Shown: positions 1-7,308, counted from the first letter of the stretch. The stretch is 37,051 nt of DNA from Nocardiopsis algeriensis (GCF_014203695.1 NZ_JACHJO010000017.1:1-37051), one strand, 5' to 3'. Notes: generated from the sequence alone by a model not told the origin. Made by a program: numbers and translations.

Positions 1-287
1 CCGCGATGAACAACCTCGGGGCCCTGCTGTTCGAGGCGGGTCGGACGGGGGAGGCCGAGACCTGGTGGCGCAAGGCCGCCAACGCCGGAAACACCGCCGC
101 GATGAACAACCTCGGCAACCTGTTGAGGGAGGCGGGTCGGACGGGGGAGGCCGAGGAGTGGTTACGCAGGGCCGCCGACGCCGGCTACACCGCCGCGATG
201 AACAACCTCGGTGTCCTGTTGGAGGAGGCGGGCCGGGCGGGAGAGGCCGAGCAGTGGTTCCGTCGGGCGCGTGAGGCCGAGGAGTGA
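1..287 (+). CDS. C-terminal part of P-loop/TPR repeat protein (continues from 35187 across the circle junction)
   Basis: Open from base 1 and stopping at 287. It contains the last repeats of a 32-residue (96-bp) TPR/Sel1-like array with the pattern AMNNLGxLLxEAGRxGEAExW, the methionines lying exactly 32 codons apart. The frame at base 6 is the same as at 37017, so if the molecule is circular this is the end of the gene starting at 35187, giving a 703-residue protein with seven repeats. The last repeat ends in a charged tail (REAEE). The ATG at base 6 is internal to a repeat and is not a real start. The repeat count could be wrong if the assembly collapsed near-identical units. Confidence 0.85.
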   Translation, partial: AMNNLGALLFEAGRTGEAETWWRKAANAGNTAAMNNLGNLLREAGRTGEAEEWLRRAADAGYTAAMNNLGVLLEEAGRAGEAEQWFRRAREAEE

Positions 288-379
288 CCTCCTGCCGGGC
301 CTCGGGGCGGAGGATGGTTTCGTCCGGTTTCTGACCTCCGATAAGTGGGCCAAGTCGGTTGTCAGGAGCGCCTTGGGCA

Positions 380-1414
380 TCACCAGCCTCCGTCGAATCC
401 CATGCTCGATGCATGTTCGCGTGCCTTCTCCAGGATTCGGGACCGCCGTGGCGCGGACGTGGCGTTTCGCATCCGAGCGAAGTAGTCCCGCATGTCCGGG
501 TCTTCAGCAGTCACTGCCCAGCGTTCTGCTGTGACCTGGGCTTGTTTGGGGAAGGTCGTTGCGAGAGCTCGGACGATCTTTTCGTCTGCGCCCTGGTGGT
601 TGATGAGATCCGTGAGCCAAAGCTCAGCACGGACCTCGTTGAGCTTGTCCTCGTCCACATCGCCGATGAACTGGCGCTTGGTTTCGATCACGAAGAAGCC
701 GAACTGCTTGGCCATCAGGAAGGTCGTGTAGTGCGCTCGTCTGCAGACGAACACTGGTGCTATGGGGACCTGGCCATCAACCTTCACATGCAGACGAGCG
801 GCTTTGTCCAGGAGTTGGTAGGGCTCGGCGTTGGCCGGATAGATCCAGTCACGCAGGTTCTTGATCTCGATCGGTACTGCGATAGCCCGTCCTGGGATGC
901 CGTTGGCCACGGGAAGGAAGAAGCCAGCGCTGTCGAGTGGACCTGGCAGGGCGAGCCCAAGAAAACTCTTCACGTCTCCTCCTTCGGGGCGAGCGAGAGT
1001 GAAGGCTCCGGTGCTGACGATGGAGGCGTGGAAGACCTGCTCTGCGGCGGGGCCGATGAGACCGGGCCGGGAGGGTGTTCCTTGGGCCCATCCCAAGTAC
1101 CGGCTCAGAAGGAGCCGTTTGCGGCGGGCTGCTTTCTCAACTGCGGTCTTCGTGCGGGGTGCGGTGGACAGGAAGAGTTGCACGTCGCGGCCGCCACGTG
1201 TGGGGGCGTGGTCGACTAGAAGGTCTCCGTTGTCGGTCAGCTGGCGCAGTGCACGAGTCACATGGTGGGGGTCGATGGCTTCCCCCTTCCAGGGGACGTC
1301 GGAGATCCGGGCCTGGATCTCGACGTGGGTGAGGGCGTGGTGCTCGTGGGCAAGCGCAAGGAGACGCTGGCGGGCGAGACTCACGTACTCGGCTTCGCTG
1401 CGGCGCATCCTCAC
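380..1414 (-). CDS. Winged-helix plus PD-(D/E)XK nuclease-like protein, 344 aa
   Basis: Function is not firmly recognised. Residues about 10-75 look like a winged-helix segment (a helix-rich stretch followed by RALRQLTDNGDLLVDH). The centre has an acidic residue (D161), then a hydrophobic strand with E183-I-K185 (PIEIKN), then another strand-rich part (FGFFVIETKRQF). This spacing fits the restriction-endonuclease-like PD-(D/E)XK fold, so a nuclease or a DNA-binding relative is inferred. GTG at 1414 and ATG at 1408 are both possible starts; neither has a strong ribosome site. It converges with the TPR gene ending at 287. The upstream region holds the 12-bp palindrome CCTATATATAGG near 1475, a possible promoter or operator element. 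A role in defence or DNA exchange is only an inference. Confidence 0.6.
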   Translation of the reverse strand: MRMRRSEAEYVSLARQRLLALAHEHHALTHVEIQARISDVPWKGEAIDPHHVTRALRQLTDNGDLLVDHAPTRGGRDVQLFLSTAPRTKTAVEKAARRKRLLLSRYLGWAQGTPSRPGLIGPAAEQVFHASIVSTGAFTLARPEGGDVKSFLGLALPGPLDSAGFFLPVANGIPGRAIAVPIEIKNLRDWIYPANAEPYQLLDKAARLHVKVDGQVPIAPVFVCRRAHYTTFLMAKQFGFFVIETKRQFIGDVDEDKLNEVRAELWLTDLINHQGADEKIVRALATTFPKQAQVTAERWAVTAEDPDMRDYFARMRNATSAPRRSRILEKAREHASSMGFDGGW

Positions 1415-1539
1415 ATGATCCCCAACAGGAGGGGCCTGGCGCTCCGGTTTTCCGTTTCATGCGATCGGACGCCCTATATATAGGAGCCGTTAGGGTCCCC
1501 GCTGTCCGTGCTGGTTCTGCCAACAGAGGCTGATCGTGG

Positions 1540-2040
1540 TCAGAACGGAGGTTCCTCAGAGAAGCCGCTTCCGAATCCCCCGCTCCCGAAGGTGCTTCTC
1601 TGAAACGGAGGCGGGGGAGGGGGAGGGGTGTAGTCCTCCATGGTGCCGTGTTGGTAGTCCGTGACGCCGCGGGCGTCGGCCCAGAACCGGCGGAACACCA
1701 TACGCGCGGGTTCCGGCTCAGGATCGGGACCGTAGCCGTTCATGTCATCGGTGTACACGACCAACCGGTCCGGATCGAAGCCGGCCATCGTCGACAGGCC
1801 CAGGAAGACCGCTTCAGCGTTCTGCCAGTCGTGGGGAACAGTTTTGCCGGTGAGCATTTTGCGCACTGTCTCCTTGCTTGCAGCCCCTTCTTGTGGAGGC
1901 GCGGCCCTGGCGGCCTGGCTCACCGCCTCCATAGTCGGCATCCCGGCATCGACCCACAGGCGAAAGAGTGTCTCCATGAACCTGCGCTGCGGCCCCGGGG
2001 GCAGCTCCTCTTGCGAGGGCATCCGGATCGATCTCGCCAT
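1540..2040 (-). CDS. Small HTH-like protein with proline/glycine-rich tail, 166 aa
   Basis: The ATG at 2040 is chosen because AAGGAG lies just upstream (rc of 2050-2055); the frame stays open much further upstream only because of high G+C. Residues about 20-95 (ETLFRLWVDAG ... SKETVRKMLTGKTVP) resemble the short helix-turn-helix domain seen at the start of many actinomycete regulators and signalling proteins. The tail is a run of prolines followed by a Gly/Ser/Phe-rich end. Three phased AAGATTGC boxes sit immediately upstream of its ribosome site, so autoregulation is plausible. No catalytic motif is visible. Confidence 0.6.
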   Translation of the reverse strand: MARSIRMPSQEELPPGPQRRFMETLFRLWVDAGMPTMEAVSQAARAAPPQEGAASKETVRKMLTGKTVPHDWQNAEAVFLGLSTMAGFDPDRLVVYTDDMNGYGPDPEPEPARMVFRRFWADARGVTDYQHGTMEDYTPPPPPPPFQRSTFGSGGFGSGFSEEPPF

Positions 2041-2056
2041 GCCGGGACTCCTTTGA

Positions 2057-2094
2057 GCAATCTTCAGCAATCTTGAACAGCTTGTGGCAATCTT
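2057..2094. promoter_or_regulatory. Three phased GCAATCTT boxes (candidate operator)
   Basis: GCAATCTT (AAGATTGC on the minus strand) occurs at 2057, 2067 and 2087, that is, spaced by 10 and 20 bp, one and two helical turns. The array lies between the leftward HTH-like gene (start 2040) and the rightward small membrane gene (start 2219). Helical phasing suggests that one protein binds the same DNA face; which protein is unknown. Confidence 0.5.
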
Positions 2095-2218
2095 AAGCTC
2101 TTCAGGACTGGATCGCCTGCGTCTATGGCTTTCCCGTGCTCTCGCTGGGGCCGCAGGGTGCGGTCGGAGCATCCGGTTTTCGCTGGTCCCAGGCTGGATC
2201 GTGACCGGAGGTCCCGGC

Positions 2219-2422
2219 ATGGAGGGAGCGGAGATGATTGAGGTGCGCGCGGCGCTGATTCTGGTGGCCAGTACGGGGTGCGCGGCCCTGGCAGGTGCGT
2301 TGCGGTTGGCAGCGGGGGCTTCCTGGCCCGACGCGCTGCTCGCGGCCGGGGCCGCGTTCGGCGCGGCGCTGGGCGTGCTGGTGCTGGTCGTCAAGCACGA
2401 CCGCTCCCCGGGAGGGTCCTGA
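2219..2422 (+). CDS. Small two-helix membrane protein, 67 aa
   Basis: The start ATG at 2219 has GGAGG at 2207-2211, a 7-nt spacing; a second ATG at 2234 is possible. Two hydrophobic segments (about residues 8-28 and 38-57, AALILVAS and ALGVLVLVV) predict a hairpin in the membrane with a short basic/serine tail. Function unknown. It ends 7 bp before the convergent recombinase gene. Confidence 0.55.
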   Translation: MEGAEMIEVRAALILVASTGCAALAGALRLAAGASWPDALLAAGAAFGAALGVLVLVVKHDRSPGGS

Positions 2423-2429
2423 CCAGGCC

Positions 2430-3551
2430 TCACAGTCCCAGGTGGCGCAGGGGGTTGTCGCTCCAGGCGTCGGCGGGGCGGATGTAGGTGTCGATGGCGG
2501 TGGAGCGCTCGGCCCACCGGCCCTGGCGGGCGATCCAGGCGCGGGGCACGCGGGCGGCCGCGGCGGCGGTGGCAGGTCCGGCGCGCAGCGAGTGAGCGGT
2601 CACCCCGTTCAGGCCGACCTGCTCGGCGAGTTGCTTGACGATGAGATTGACGCCGGCCCCGGACATGCGCCCGGCGCCGCGTCCGGACGCGGCGGGGGTG
2701 CCTGCGAGGTGGCCGTGGCGGTCCACCGAGCGCAGCAGCGGGCCCGTGGTGACGCCGTTCTCGGCCAGAGCCTGAAGGTAGGCGGCCGTGGTGCGCACGG
2801 GGCAGGTGGTCAGGTGGGTGCCGTAGGGGATGGCGACGGTGACCCCGTGCGCGTCCTTGTCGGTCTTGGAAGTGGCGACGAACACCTCCAGCCCCTCGGC
2901 CACGATCCGCACGTCCCCCACGTCCAGGGCGGCGAGCTCGGAGCGGCGCGCCATCATCGCGTACCCGAGCAGCAGCAGGGTGCGGTTCCGCAGGCCCCGC
3001 AGGTCCTGACCGGTGGCCTCGAGCATCGACCGGAGCTGGTCGACGGTCAGGGCGGGGGCTTGGCGGCGGCGGCCGCCGGCCTGGGCCCACTGGCGGGTGT
3101 AGGAGCGCAGTGCCATCCGGGCGGCCTTGGTGGTCAGCGCCTGGCCCTGGGCGTGGTGGCGTGAGGCGATGGCGCCCAGGGCGCGGTCGATGGTGGCCGG
3201 GGCGGCCCCGGCGCTGGCGAGGTGGTCGACGTAGCTGGCCAGGGTCTCGGCGGTGGCGGGCAGCGCCGTGCGCTCCGCGCTCGTGCACCAGGCGGTGAAG
3301 GTGGCCCAGTCGCGGGCGTAGCCGGTGCGGGTGGAAGGGGCCCAGCCGTCGGCGACGCGGGCCGCCGCGGAGGGGGTGAGTTCGGCGTCGGCCGGGCGAA
3401 ACACCGCCCTCGGCTCCGGGGGCGGCGGCACGGGGACCGGAACGGTGGTGGGCGGGCCCTGGCCGTCGTCGAAGAGCACCACCGGCTCAGGTTCGTCCGT
3501 CACGCCCGCCTCGTTCCCGTGTGCCTGGTGTCCGTTTCTGGGTTGCGACAA
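2430..3551 (-). CDS. Tyrosine recombinase/integrase, 373 aa
   Basis: Member of the phage-integrase (XerC/D-like) family, which cuts and rejoins DNA through a covalent 3'-phosphotyrosine. Seen: an N-terminal SAM-like core-binding part (about 60-150, WAPSTRTGYARDWATFTAWC), then the catalytic domain with R203 (ARRSEL), K229 (TSKTDKD), H320-x-x-R323 (HSLRAG), W346 in place of the second His (QGRWAERS) and nucleophile Y356 (DTYIRP). All active-site positions are present, so it should be active. About 50 residues of Pro-rich N-terminus precede the fold. It could resolve plasmid multimers, act as integrase, or be the TnpI-type recombinase of a Tn3-family element: a Tn3-like inverted repeat lies 39 bp upstream of its start. 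Its target site is not identified. Confidence 0.88.
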   Translation of the reverse strand: MSQPRNGHQAHGNEAGVTDEPEPVVLFDDGQGPPTTVPVPVPPPPEPRAVFRPADAELTPSAAARVADGWAPSTRTGYARDWATFTAWCTSAERTALPATAETLASYVDHLASAGAAPATIDRALGAIASRHHAQGQALTTKAARMALRSYTRQWAQAGGRRRQAPALTVDQLRSMLEATGQDLRGLRNRTLLLLGYAMMARRSELAALDVGDVRIVAEGLEVFVATSKTDKDAHGVTVAIPYGTHLTTCPVRTTAAYLQALAENGVTTGPLLRSVDRHGHLAGTPAASGRGAGRMSGAGVNLIVKQLAEQVGLNGVTAHSLRAGPATAAAAARVPRAWIARQGRWAERSTAIDTYIRPADAWSDNPLRHLGL

Positions 3552-3589
3552 GTCAGCTTATCGAAAGTCAGAAGCATACACCGCTCATC

Positions 3590-3627
3590 GCTAACGGGAA
3601 TTTCTTCGGCGATCCTCCTCGACCCCC
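3590..3627 (-). repeat. Tn3-type 38-bp terminal inverted repeat, copy A
   Basis: Read leftwards it starts GGGGGTCGAGGAGGAT and ends CCCGTTAGC. GGGG at the outer end and a CGTTA-like inner end are typical of Tn3-family 38-bp termini. It shares its first 16 bases exactly with copies B (8304-8341) and C (10235-10272) but differs inward. The tyrosine recombinase lies on its inner side. Confidence 0.55.
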
Positions 3628-3675
3628 AAAACGATTCGTCGCACGAGGGTGCGCGATCGGCCGCTCCCTGCCCGC

Positions 3676-3732
3676 TTGCGCACCTGATTGCGCGAGCGGG
3701 GCCTAAGCCCAGTTCGGCGCAAGCACCTGCGC
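3676..3732 (+). promoter_or_regulatory. TTGCG/CGCAA repeat block upstream of 3884 gene (copy 1)
   Basis: Contains TTGCGCGAG at 3688 and GCGCAAGCACCTGCGC at 3717, 29 bp apart, plus a further TTGCGCACC at 3676. The same two elements with the same 29-bp spacing occur at 4856 and 4885, upstream of the gene at 5032. This suggests a shared operator about 130-150 bp ahead of both genes. Confidence 0.4.
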
Positions 3733-3883
3733 ACCGCAGACCTCGCGTTTGCGGCTGGTGCCACGTTCGTTAACGGCACCCCTTACCGGAACGCCTGGCG
3801 GAGACCACGAACGAAGTGACAGCCTTCGCTGCCATGCTGCCCTTAGCCGGCCTTCGCGGCACCCCGACCTTGAGGAGGTCTCC

Positions 3884-4411
3884 TTGAAACTGTCCGAGGT
3901 GTATGAAGCCATCACCGAGTCCCGCCCGCACGACTGGAAGCACATCCCGTTGTGGGCTGCAAACACGGGAGCGGGCTTTCACCAGGTGTGGGACAAGTCG
4001 GAAGGGGAGAACTGGGAACTCTACTTCGACCGACACACGCACCAGCTGGTCTTCCAGGACAATGTCGCTCTCACCATCGCCTGGGGCATTAAGTACTGCG
4101 ACGGGATGACTCCGCAGTTCCTGGAGCCGTATCCCTCCGCCGAGCAAGCGGAGGTGTTCTTCGCGGATGTCTTCTGGAACGGCAACCTGATCCACCGAGA
4201 GCCGGTGTACGGTTTCGACAGCTTGGAGTACGTCTGCCTGCCAGCTCCGAAGGCGGTGCACGCACGCGATGAGCACGGTGCCTCGTCGGGAGTGGAGCGG
4301 TATGAGGTGACGCCTTTCCAGGTGTCCCTGGTTCGGCTGGTGCACTCCGCAGAGCACAAGGGATTCGACGAGCTGTTCGACCGTTCAGGTTTCGTGGTAA
4401 CGGCGAGTTAG
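3884..4411 (+). CDS. Hypothetical soluble protein, 175 aa
   Basis: I do not recognise the family. The TTG at 3884 is chosen because GAGGAGG lies 5 bases upstream; an ORF extending back to 3749 has no ribosome site and non-coding-like composition. The product (starting MKLSEVYEAITESRPHDWKH) is rich in Trp, Tyr and Phe, has no membrane segment or signal peptide, and carries scattered acidic patches. It looks like a compact alpha/beta protein. It is monocistronic: a hairpin terminator follows 24 bp after the stop and a repeat block shared with the 5032 gene precedes it. Confidence 0.6.
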   Translation: MKLSEVYEAITESRPHDWKHIPLWAANTGAGFHQVWDKSEGENWELYFDRHTHQLVFQDNVALTIAWGIKYCDGMTPQFLEPYPSAEQAEVFFADVFWNGNLIHREPVYGFDSLEYVCLPAPKAVHARDEHGASSGVERYEVTPFQVSLVRLVHSAEHKGFDELFDRSGFVVTAS

Positions 4412-4434
4412 CAGGACAGAGGACGCCGTGGCGA

Positions 4435-4465
4435 AGGGCCGCTCCCTCGATGAGGAAGCGGCCCT
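4435..4465 (+). terminator. Hairpin terminator after 3884 gene
   Basis: GGGCCGC(TCC) pairs with (GGA)AGCGGCCC around the loop CTCGATGA, directly after the stop at 4411. It has no long T-run, as is common in high-G+C actinomycetes. Confidence 0.6.
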
Positions 4466-4582
4466 GGGAACTGCGGATCACCACGGCTGAGTCGTCTCTC
4501 TACCCCACCCACGGAGATCCCGTCACGGGAGAGGAGCAAACGCCAAGCGTTGGATTTTCCGCGAAAACTACCGGGGTCCCGT

Positions 4583-4822
4583 CTACCACGGAGGTTCCGC
4601 CGGCTGCCACAAGTGGGAGGGCAGACCCCGAGGGCGCTTTCCCGAGACGTCCATGAAGTCCGCCGTCCCGTCGGTGAAGGAGGACCCGTTGAAGGACACC
4701 TCTCCGCCGGCGAACCGGGCCGCGGTGAAGTCCACCCTTCCGCGAGTGAACTGGCCGCAGTGGGGCGTGTGTTCCGCTGCGCCTGCACGCCCAGGGGCAT
4801 GGAGCTGTGCACAGCGTTGCGC
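4583..4822 (-). pseudogene. Pentapeptide-repeat protein remnant
   Basis: A minus-strand frame without a good start codon encodes a short run of A(D/N)(F)xx-type units: VDFTAARF, VSFNGSSF and ADFMDVS, then a Pro-rich end (RPRGLPSHLW) and a TAG stop at 4585-4583. This matches the C-terminal repeat zone of actinomycete pentapeptide-repeat membrane proteins, whose N-terminal membrane part is missing here; an in-frame TGA closes the frame at 4823-4825. Most likely a decayed fragment. Confidence 0.45.
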
Positions 4823-4842
4823 TCACGGCCGCCTGCCGACCG

Positions 4843-4900
4843 TCCGTGCAACCAGTTGCGCGAGGGCGTCTGCAGGCCAGTCCGACGCAAGCACCTGCGC
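4843..4900 (+). promoter_or_regulatory. TTGCG/CGCAA repeat block upstream of 5032 gene (copy 2)
   Basis: TTGCGCGAG at 4856 and ACGCAAGCACCTGCGC at 4885 keep the 29-bp spacing of the 3688/3717 pair. The half-sites GTGCAACC and TTGCGCGAG form a further partial inverted repeat. Candidate operator. Confidence 0.4.
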
Positions 4901-4922
4901 GCGCTTCTCGGCGTAGAGTACG

Positions 4923-4963
4923 TAGCACCCGTAGCACGCGTGCTATGCCTCGCACCCGTGCGA
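4923..4963. repeat. Partition-type 14-bp palindromes, cluster 1
   Basis: Perfect palindrome TAGCACGCGTGCTA at 4932-4945 and TCGCACCCGTGCGA at 4950-4963, preceded by the half-site TAGCACCCG at 4923. They belong to the same family as the sites next to parA (7309-7367). Candidate parS-like sites, or operators for the 5032 gene. Confidence 0.55.
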
Positions 4964-5031
4964 GGCCTCTGCTGCGGCCATATGCGCCAAACGCGGGACG
5001 GGCGTCGTTTCCCGGTGGCAGGCTCAGTTCC

Positions 5032-5553
5032 ATGAGCGAGACCACGACCCCCTCCGCCATGGTGCCGGTGCGCCTGATCGGCGGCCCGGCCGACTGGCAC
5101 GAGACGACCTTGGCCATCCACACCGCCGCTGAACTGGCGGGCCCGCGCAAGTCGCTGGGCACCTACCTGATCAGCAACCACGTCCCCGTGGGCCACCCCG
5201 ATCCGGGAGCGCGCGCGGTCTACGAGCCCGACGCCGAACCCGCCGACCCCCGCATGTGGTTCTTCCGAGGCTGGTTCCCCTACGGGCCCGATGACCCCGA
5301 GCACCGCCGCGCCGACCACCACGTGCCGGTCGATGTCGACATCGACGGTCAGCTCCCGGCCGGGTGGGTCACAGACGACGGCGGCCGCTACCGCGTCGAC
5401 CGGATCCTGGCGCACTGGCAGACCTCGGGAGAGGACCAGCTTGCCCCCGATGTGTGGCACGTGCGCGCCGGCGCATCCGACTGGGAGCTGTTCCAGTTCC
5501 CCGGAGACCTCTGGCAGGCCGGACCGCTCCCCGCCGCCGACGACGGCCAGTAG
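5032..5553 (+). CDS. Hypothetical protein, 173 aa
   Basis: Starts at ATG 5032 (MSETTTPSAMVPVRLIGG); the ribosome site is weak (GGCAGG). The product is acidic and Pro/Trp-rich, with no membrane segment or known motif; the C-terminal half (WHVRAGASDWELFQFPGDLW) looks structured. Three features frame it: a repeat block shared with the 3884 gene, a cluster of partition-type palindromes 70-110 bp upstream, and a strong terminator 17 bp downstream. This context suggests control by plasmid-maintenance factors. Function unknown. Confidence 0.6.
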   Translation: MSETTTPSAMVPVRLIGGPADWHETTLAIHTAAELAGPRKSLGTYLISNHVPVGHPDPGARAVYEPDAEPADPRMWFFRGWFPYGPDDPEHRRADHHVPVDVDIDGQLPAGWVTDDGGRYRVDRILAHWQTSGEDQLAPDVWHVRAGASDWELFQFPGDLWQAGPLPAADDGQ

Positions 5554-5569
5554 GTCGAACTGCACAGCT

Positions 5570-5600
5570 AAGGCCCCTGCGACGCATCCGCAGGGGCCTT
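5570..5600 (+). terminator. Rho-independent terminator after 5032 gene
   Basis: AAGGCCCCTGCG and CGCAGGGGCCTT form a perfect 12-bp stem with a short loop (ACGCATC), followed by TT. Confidence 0.8.
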
Positions 5601-5628
5601 TTCCGTTCGTGAACTGGGGTGATACTTC

Positions 5629-5680
5629 TCGCACGCATGCTACGGGTGCGAGGATTCGCACGGGTGCTACCCGCGTGCGA
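5629..5680. repeat. Partition-type palindromes, cluster 2
   Basis: TCGCACGCATGCTA (5629-5642), TCGCACGGGTGCTA (5656-5669) and half-site CGCGTGCGA (5672-5680). The last codons and TAG of the 144-aa gene (stop 5667) lie inside the cluster. Confidence 0.55.
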
Positions 5681-6101
5681 TCCGTTCCAGGGACCGCACG
5701 AGCTGTGATTTGTCCTGGTCCTCGGGACCGGACTGGAAGAGTTGCTGGACCGCTTCGGTGACGGCCCCGGCCTGGAGCGCGGGCCCCCACCGTGTGATCA
5801 GGTCCATCACGTCGTGCACCTGGTGGGCGTAGACATGGTGGACGAAGCTGCTGGAGGGGTTCACCTCCACGAGGAAGGCGGGTTCCTCCCCGCCGTGGCG
5901 GGCATAGACGACCAGGGCCAGGGGGAGAGTGAAGTCGGTGTTGCCCACCTGCGTCCAGGGGGAGGGGGCGAACCCGGCGCGGCGCAGCACCACGTCGTAG
6001 TCCTGGTCCTGGTTTTCGTCCCACAGCGTCGAGACCACGTCGGTCGTCTCCTCCCAGGACCCGTTCCGGTACAGGGGGGCAGTGGAGGCGGTTTCGGTCA
6101 T
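5667..6101 (-). CDS. Hypothetical protein downstream of parAB, 144 aa
   Basis: The ATG at 6101 has AGAAGG about 8 bases upstream. The protein is acidic and soluble, with a mixed alpha/beta look (TDFTLPLALVVYARHGGEE, AFLVEVNPSSSF) and a helical C-terminus; no motif was recognised. It follows the ParB-like gene in the same direction but is separated by a perfect 18-bp inverted repeat (6124-6166). Partition-type sites thus lie on both sides of it, suggesting that it belongs to the maintenance locus. Function unknown. Confidence 0.6.
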   Translation of the reverse strand: MTETASTAPLYRNGSWEETTDVVSTLWDENQDQDYDVVLRRAGFAPSPWTQVGNTDFTLPLALVVYARHGGEEPAFLVEVNPSSSFVHHVYAHQVHDVMDLITRWGPALQAGAVTEAVQQLFQSGPEDQDKSQLVRSLERIARG

Positions 6102-6123
6102 GCTCTAGACCTTCTGGCGTGCA

Positions 6124-6166
6124 GTGATACGCCTCGCACGAGTGCGATTCGTGCGAGGCGTATCAC
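6124..6166. repeat. 18-bp inverted repeat with embedded partition-type site
   Basis: GTGATACGCCTCGCACGA (6124-6141) is exactly complementary to 6149-6166 around a 7-nt loop. The left arm plus loop contain the 14-bp palindrome TCGCACGAGTGCGA (6134-6147). It lies directly after the ParB-like stop, so it may act as terminator, ParB binding site or both. Related copies are at 9913 and 28594. Confidence 0.65.
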
Positions 6167-6174
6167 GTGTGCGA

Positions 6175-6519
6175 CTACTTCTTGAGCTTCTTCTCGACCT
6201 TCGGGGCCGCGGCAGCCGCCACACGGAACAGCTCGCTGACGATGGTGTGCTTGGGCACCCGCGTGGCGAAGTGGACCTCGTCCACAGCGGCGGCCAGGGC
6301 CTCGACGGCGTCCTGCTCGGCATACCAGCTGCGGCGGCTCATCATGGGCTGTTCCACCGGTTTGGCGGGCTGCTGCTTCGCCTGGCGGGCCGGCTTCGGT
6401 GGCACGGGCGGCGGAGCCGCCTCCCCGGTCTTTTCGGCGCGGCGCAGGCCGCTCATCCTGTTCCAGTCATCCTTGAGGCCGCTCATGTCGGGCGGGCTCG
6501 GTTTCTTGGCGGCGCTCAC
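6175..6519 (-). CDS. parB: Small centromere-binding protein (ParB-like), 114 aa
   Basis: GTG at 6519 overlaps the parA stop by 4 bp (GTGA), indicating translational coupling. The N-terminal half is Pro/Lys-rich and probably disordered (PPPVPPKPARQAKQQPAKP). The C-terminal half (about 65-114, ending in a run of lysines) resembles a ribbon-helix-helix-type DNA-binding domain with VPKHTIVSELFRVA as the helical part. Small RHH adaptors downstream of parA replace classical ParB in many type Ib partition systems and bind centromere repeats. Assignment rests mainly on position and size; sequence similarity to ParB is not obvious, so the symbol is provisional. Confidence 0.6.
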   Translation of the reverse strand: MSAAKKPSPPDMSGLKDDWNRMSGLRRAEKTGEAAPPPVPPKPARQAKQQPAKPVEQPMMSRRSWYAEQDAVEALAAAVDEVHFATRVPKHTIVSELFRVAAAAAPKVEKKLKK

Positions 6520-7292
6520 GGGCGCACCGCCTTGGCCAGGTCCCGGTACCAGGCGGCGGCGTCGGAGGTGGGGGCGTACTCGAGCACGGAGACGTGCGCG
6601 CGCCAGGCCTCGCGGATCTCCTTGCGCGCCCGGATCTCGGCGAGCACCGGGGGATCTCCGAGCGAGCGGAACGCCTCCAGCACGCTCGTGACGATGTTGC
6701 CGCCGCGGATGTCGACGCGGGAGGGCACCAGGCCCAGCACGTCGATCTCCACCCCCATGACGTCGGTGAGGGTGCCCATCTGCCGCAGCAGCAGCCGCAG
6801 AGCGCGGATGGAGGAGTCCTCGGCCTCCACGGGAACGATGGCGCCACCCGCACGGCCGGCCCGGCGTCGGGCGGCGATCAGCGCTGCGTCGCTGGCAGCT
6901 CCCAGCGAGGGTGGACAGTCCAGCAGGCCGACGTCGAAGAGGTCCTCCAGTTCCTCCAGCGCGCGGGCCAGACGGAACTCGCGTCCCTGGCTGAGGTAGA
7001 GGCCGCGGTCCAACAGGAACATGTCGATGTTGGTGGGAAGCACCCAGAAGTTGGGCCGGTACTCCACCACGATCTCGCGCAGGTCCCCGGACCACTCGCC
7101 CAAGACCTTCTGCTTGAGGGTGGTCTCGTCAGGGGACTCATTCAGCCCCAGGGCCTCGGTGAGGTGTCCCTGGGGGTCGAAGTCCACGGCCAGCACGCGT
7201 TCGCCGCGTTCAGCGATCGCGGCGGCCAGGTTCAGGGTGTTGGCGGTTTTGCCTACCCCGCCCTTTTGGTTCATCACGGCGTAGATGTCCAT
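6516..7292 (-). CDS. parA: ParA partition ATPase, 258 aa
   Basis: ParA/MinD-family deviant Walker ATPase that segregates plasmid copies by forming dynamic patterns on the nucleoid. Seen: MNQKGGVGKT (deviant Walker A with the signature lysine KGGVGKT, residues 10-16), the A' motif AVDFDPQGHL (about 35-44) and Walker B VGLLDCPPSLG. There is no N-terminal HTH extension, so this is the short type Ib form, which usually leaves autoregulation to the partner protein. The start ATG at 7292 follows GAGGA-like bases. The upstream 85 bp are an array of 14-bp palindromes (7309-7367), the likely centromere and operator. It is followed by the overlapping small gene at 6519. Confidence 0.93.
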   Translation of the reverse strand: MDIYAVMNQKGGVGKTANTLNLAAAIAERGERVLAVDFDPQGHLTEALGLNESPDETTLKQKVLGEWSGDLREIVVEYRPNFWVLPTNIDMFLLDRGLYLSQGREFRLARALEELEDLFDVGLLDCPPSLGAASDAALIAARRRAGRAGGAIVPVEAEDSSIRALRLLLRQMGTLTDVMGVEIDVLGLVPSRVDIRGGNIVTSVLEAFRSLGDPPVLAEIRARKEIREAWRAHVSVLEYAPTSDAAAWYRDLAKAVRP

Positions 7293-7308
7293 GGAGGAAG
7301 CGTAAACC

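Noticed and set aside
2041..3288. Extended N-terminus of the minus-strand frame ending at 1540
   Set aside because: The stretch above 2040 overlaps the recombinase and reads as Arg/Pro-rich shadow sequence; AAGGAG places the start at 2040.
4408..6024. Long minus-strand ORF of 538 residues
   Set aside because: Arg/Pro/Gly-rich shadow frame over the real plus-strand gene at 5032 and the 144-aa gene; no ribosome site and no domain.
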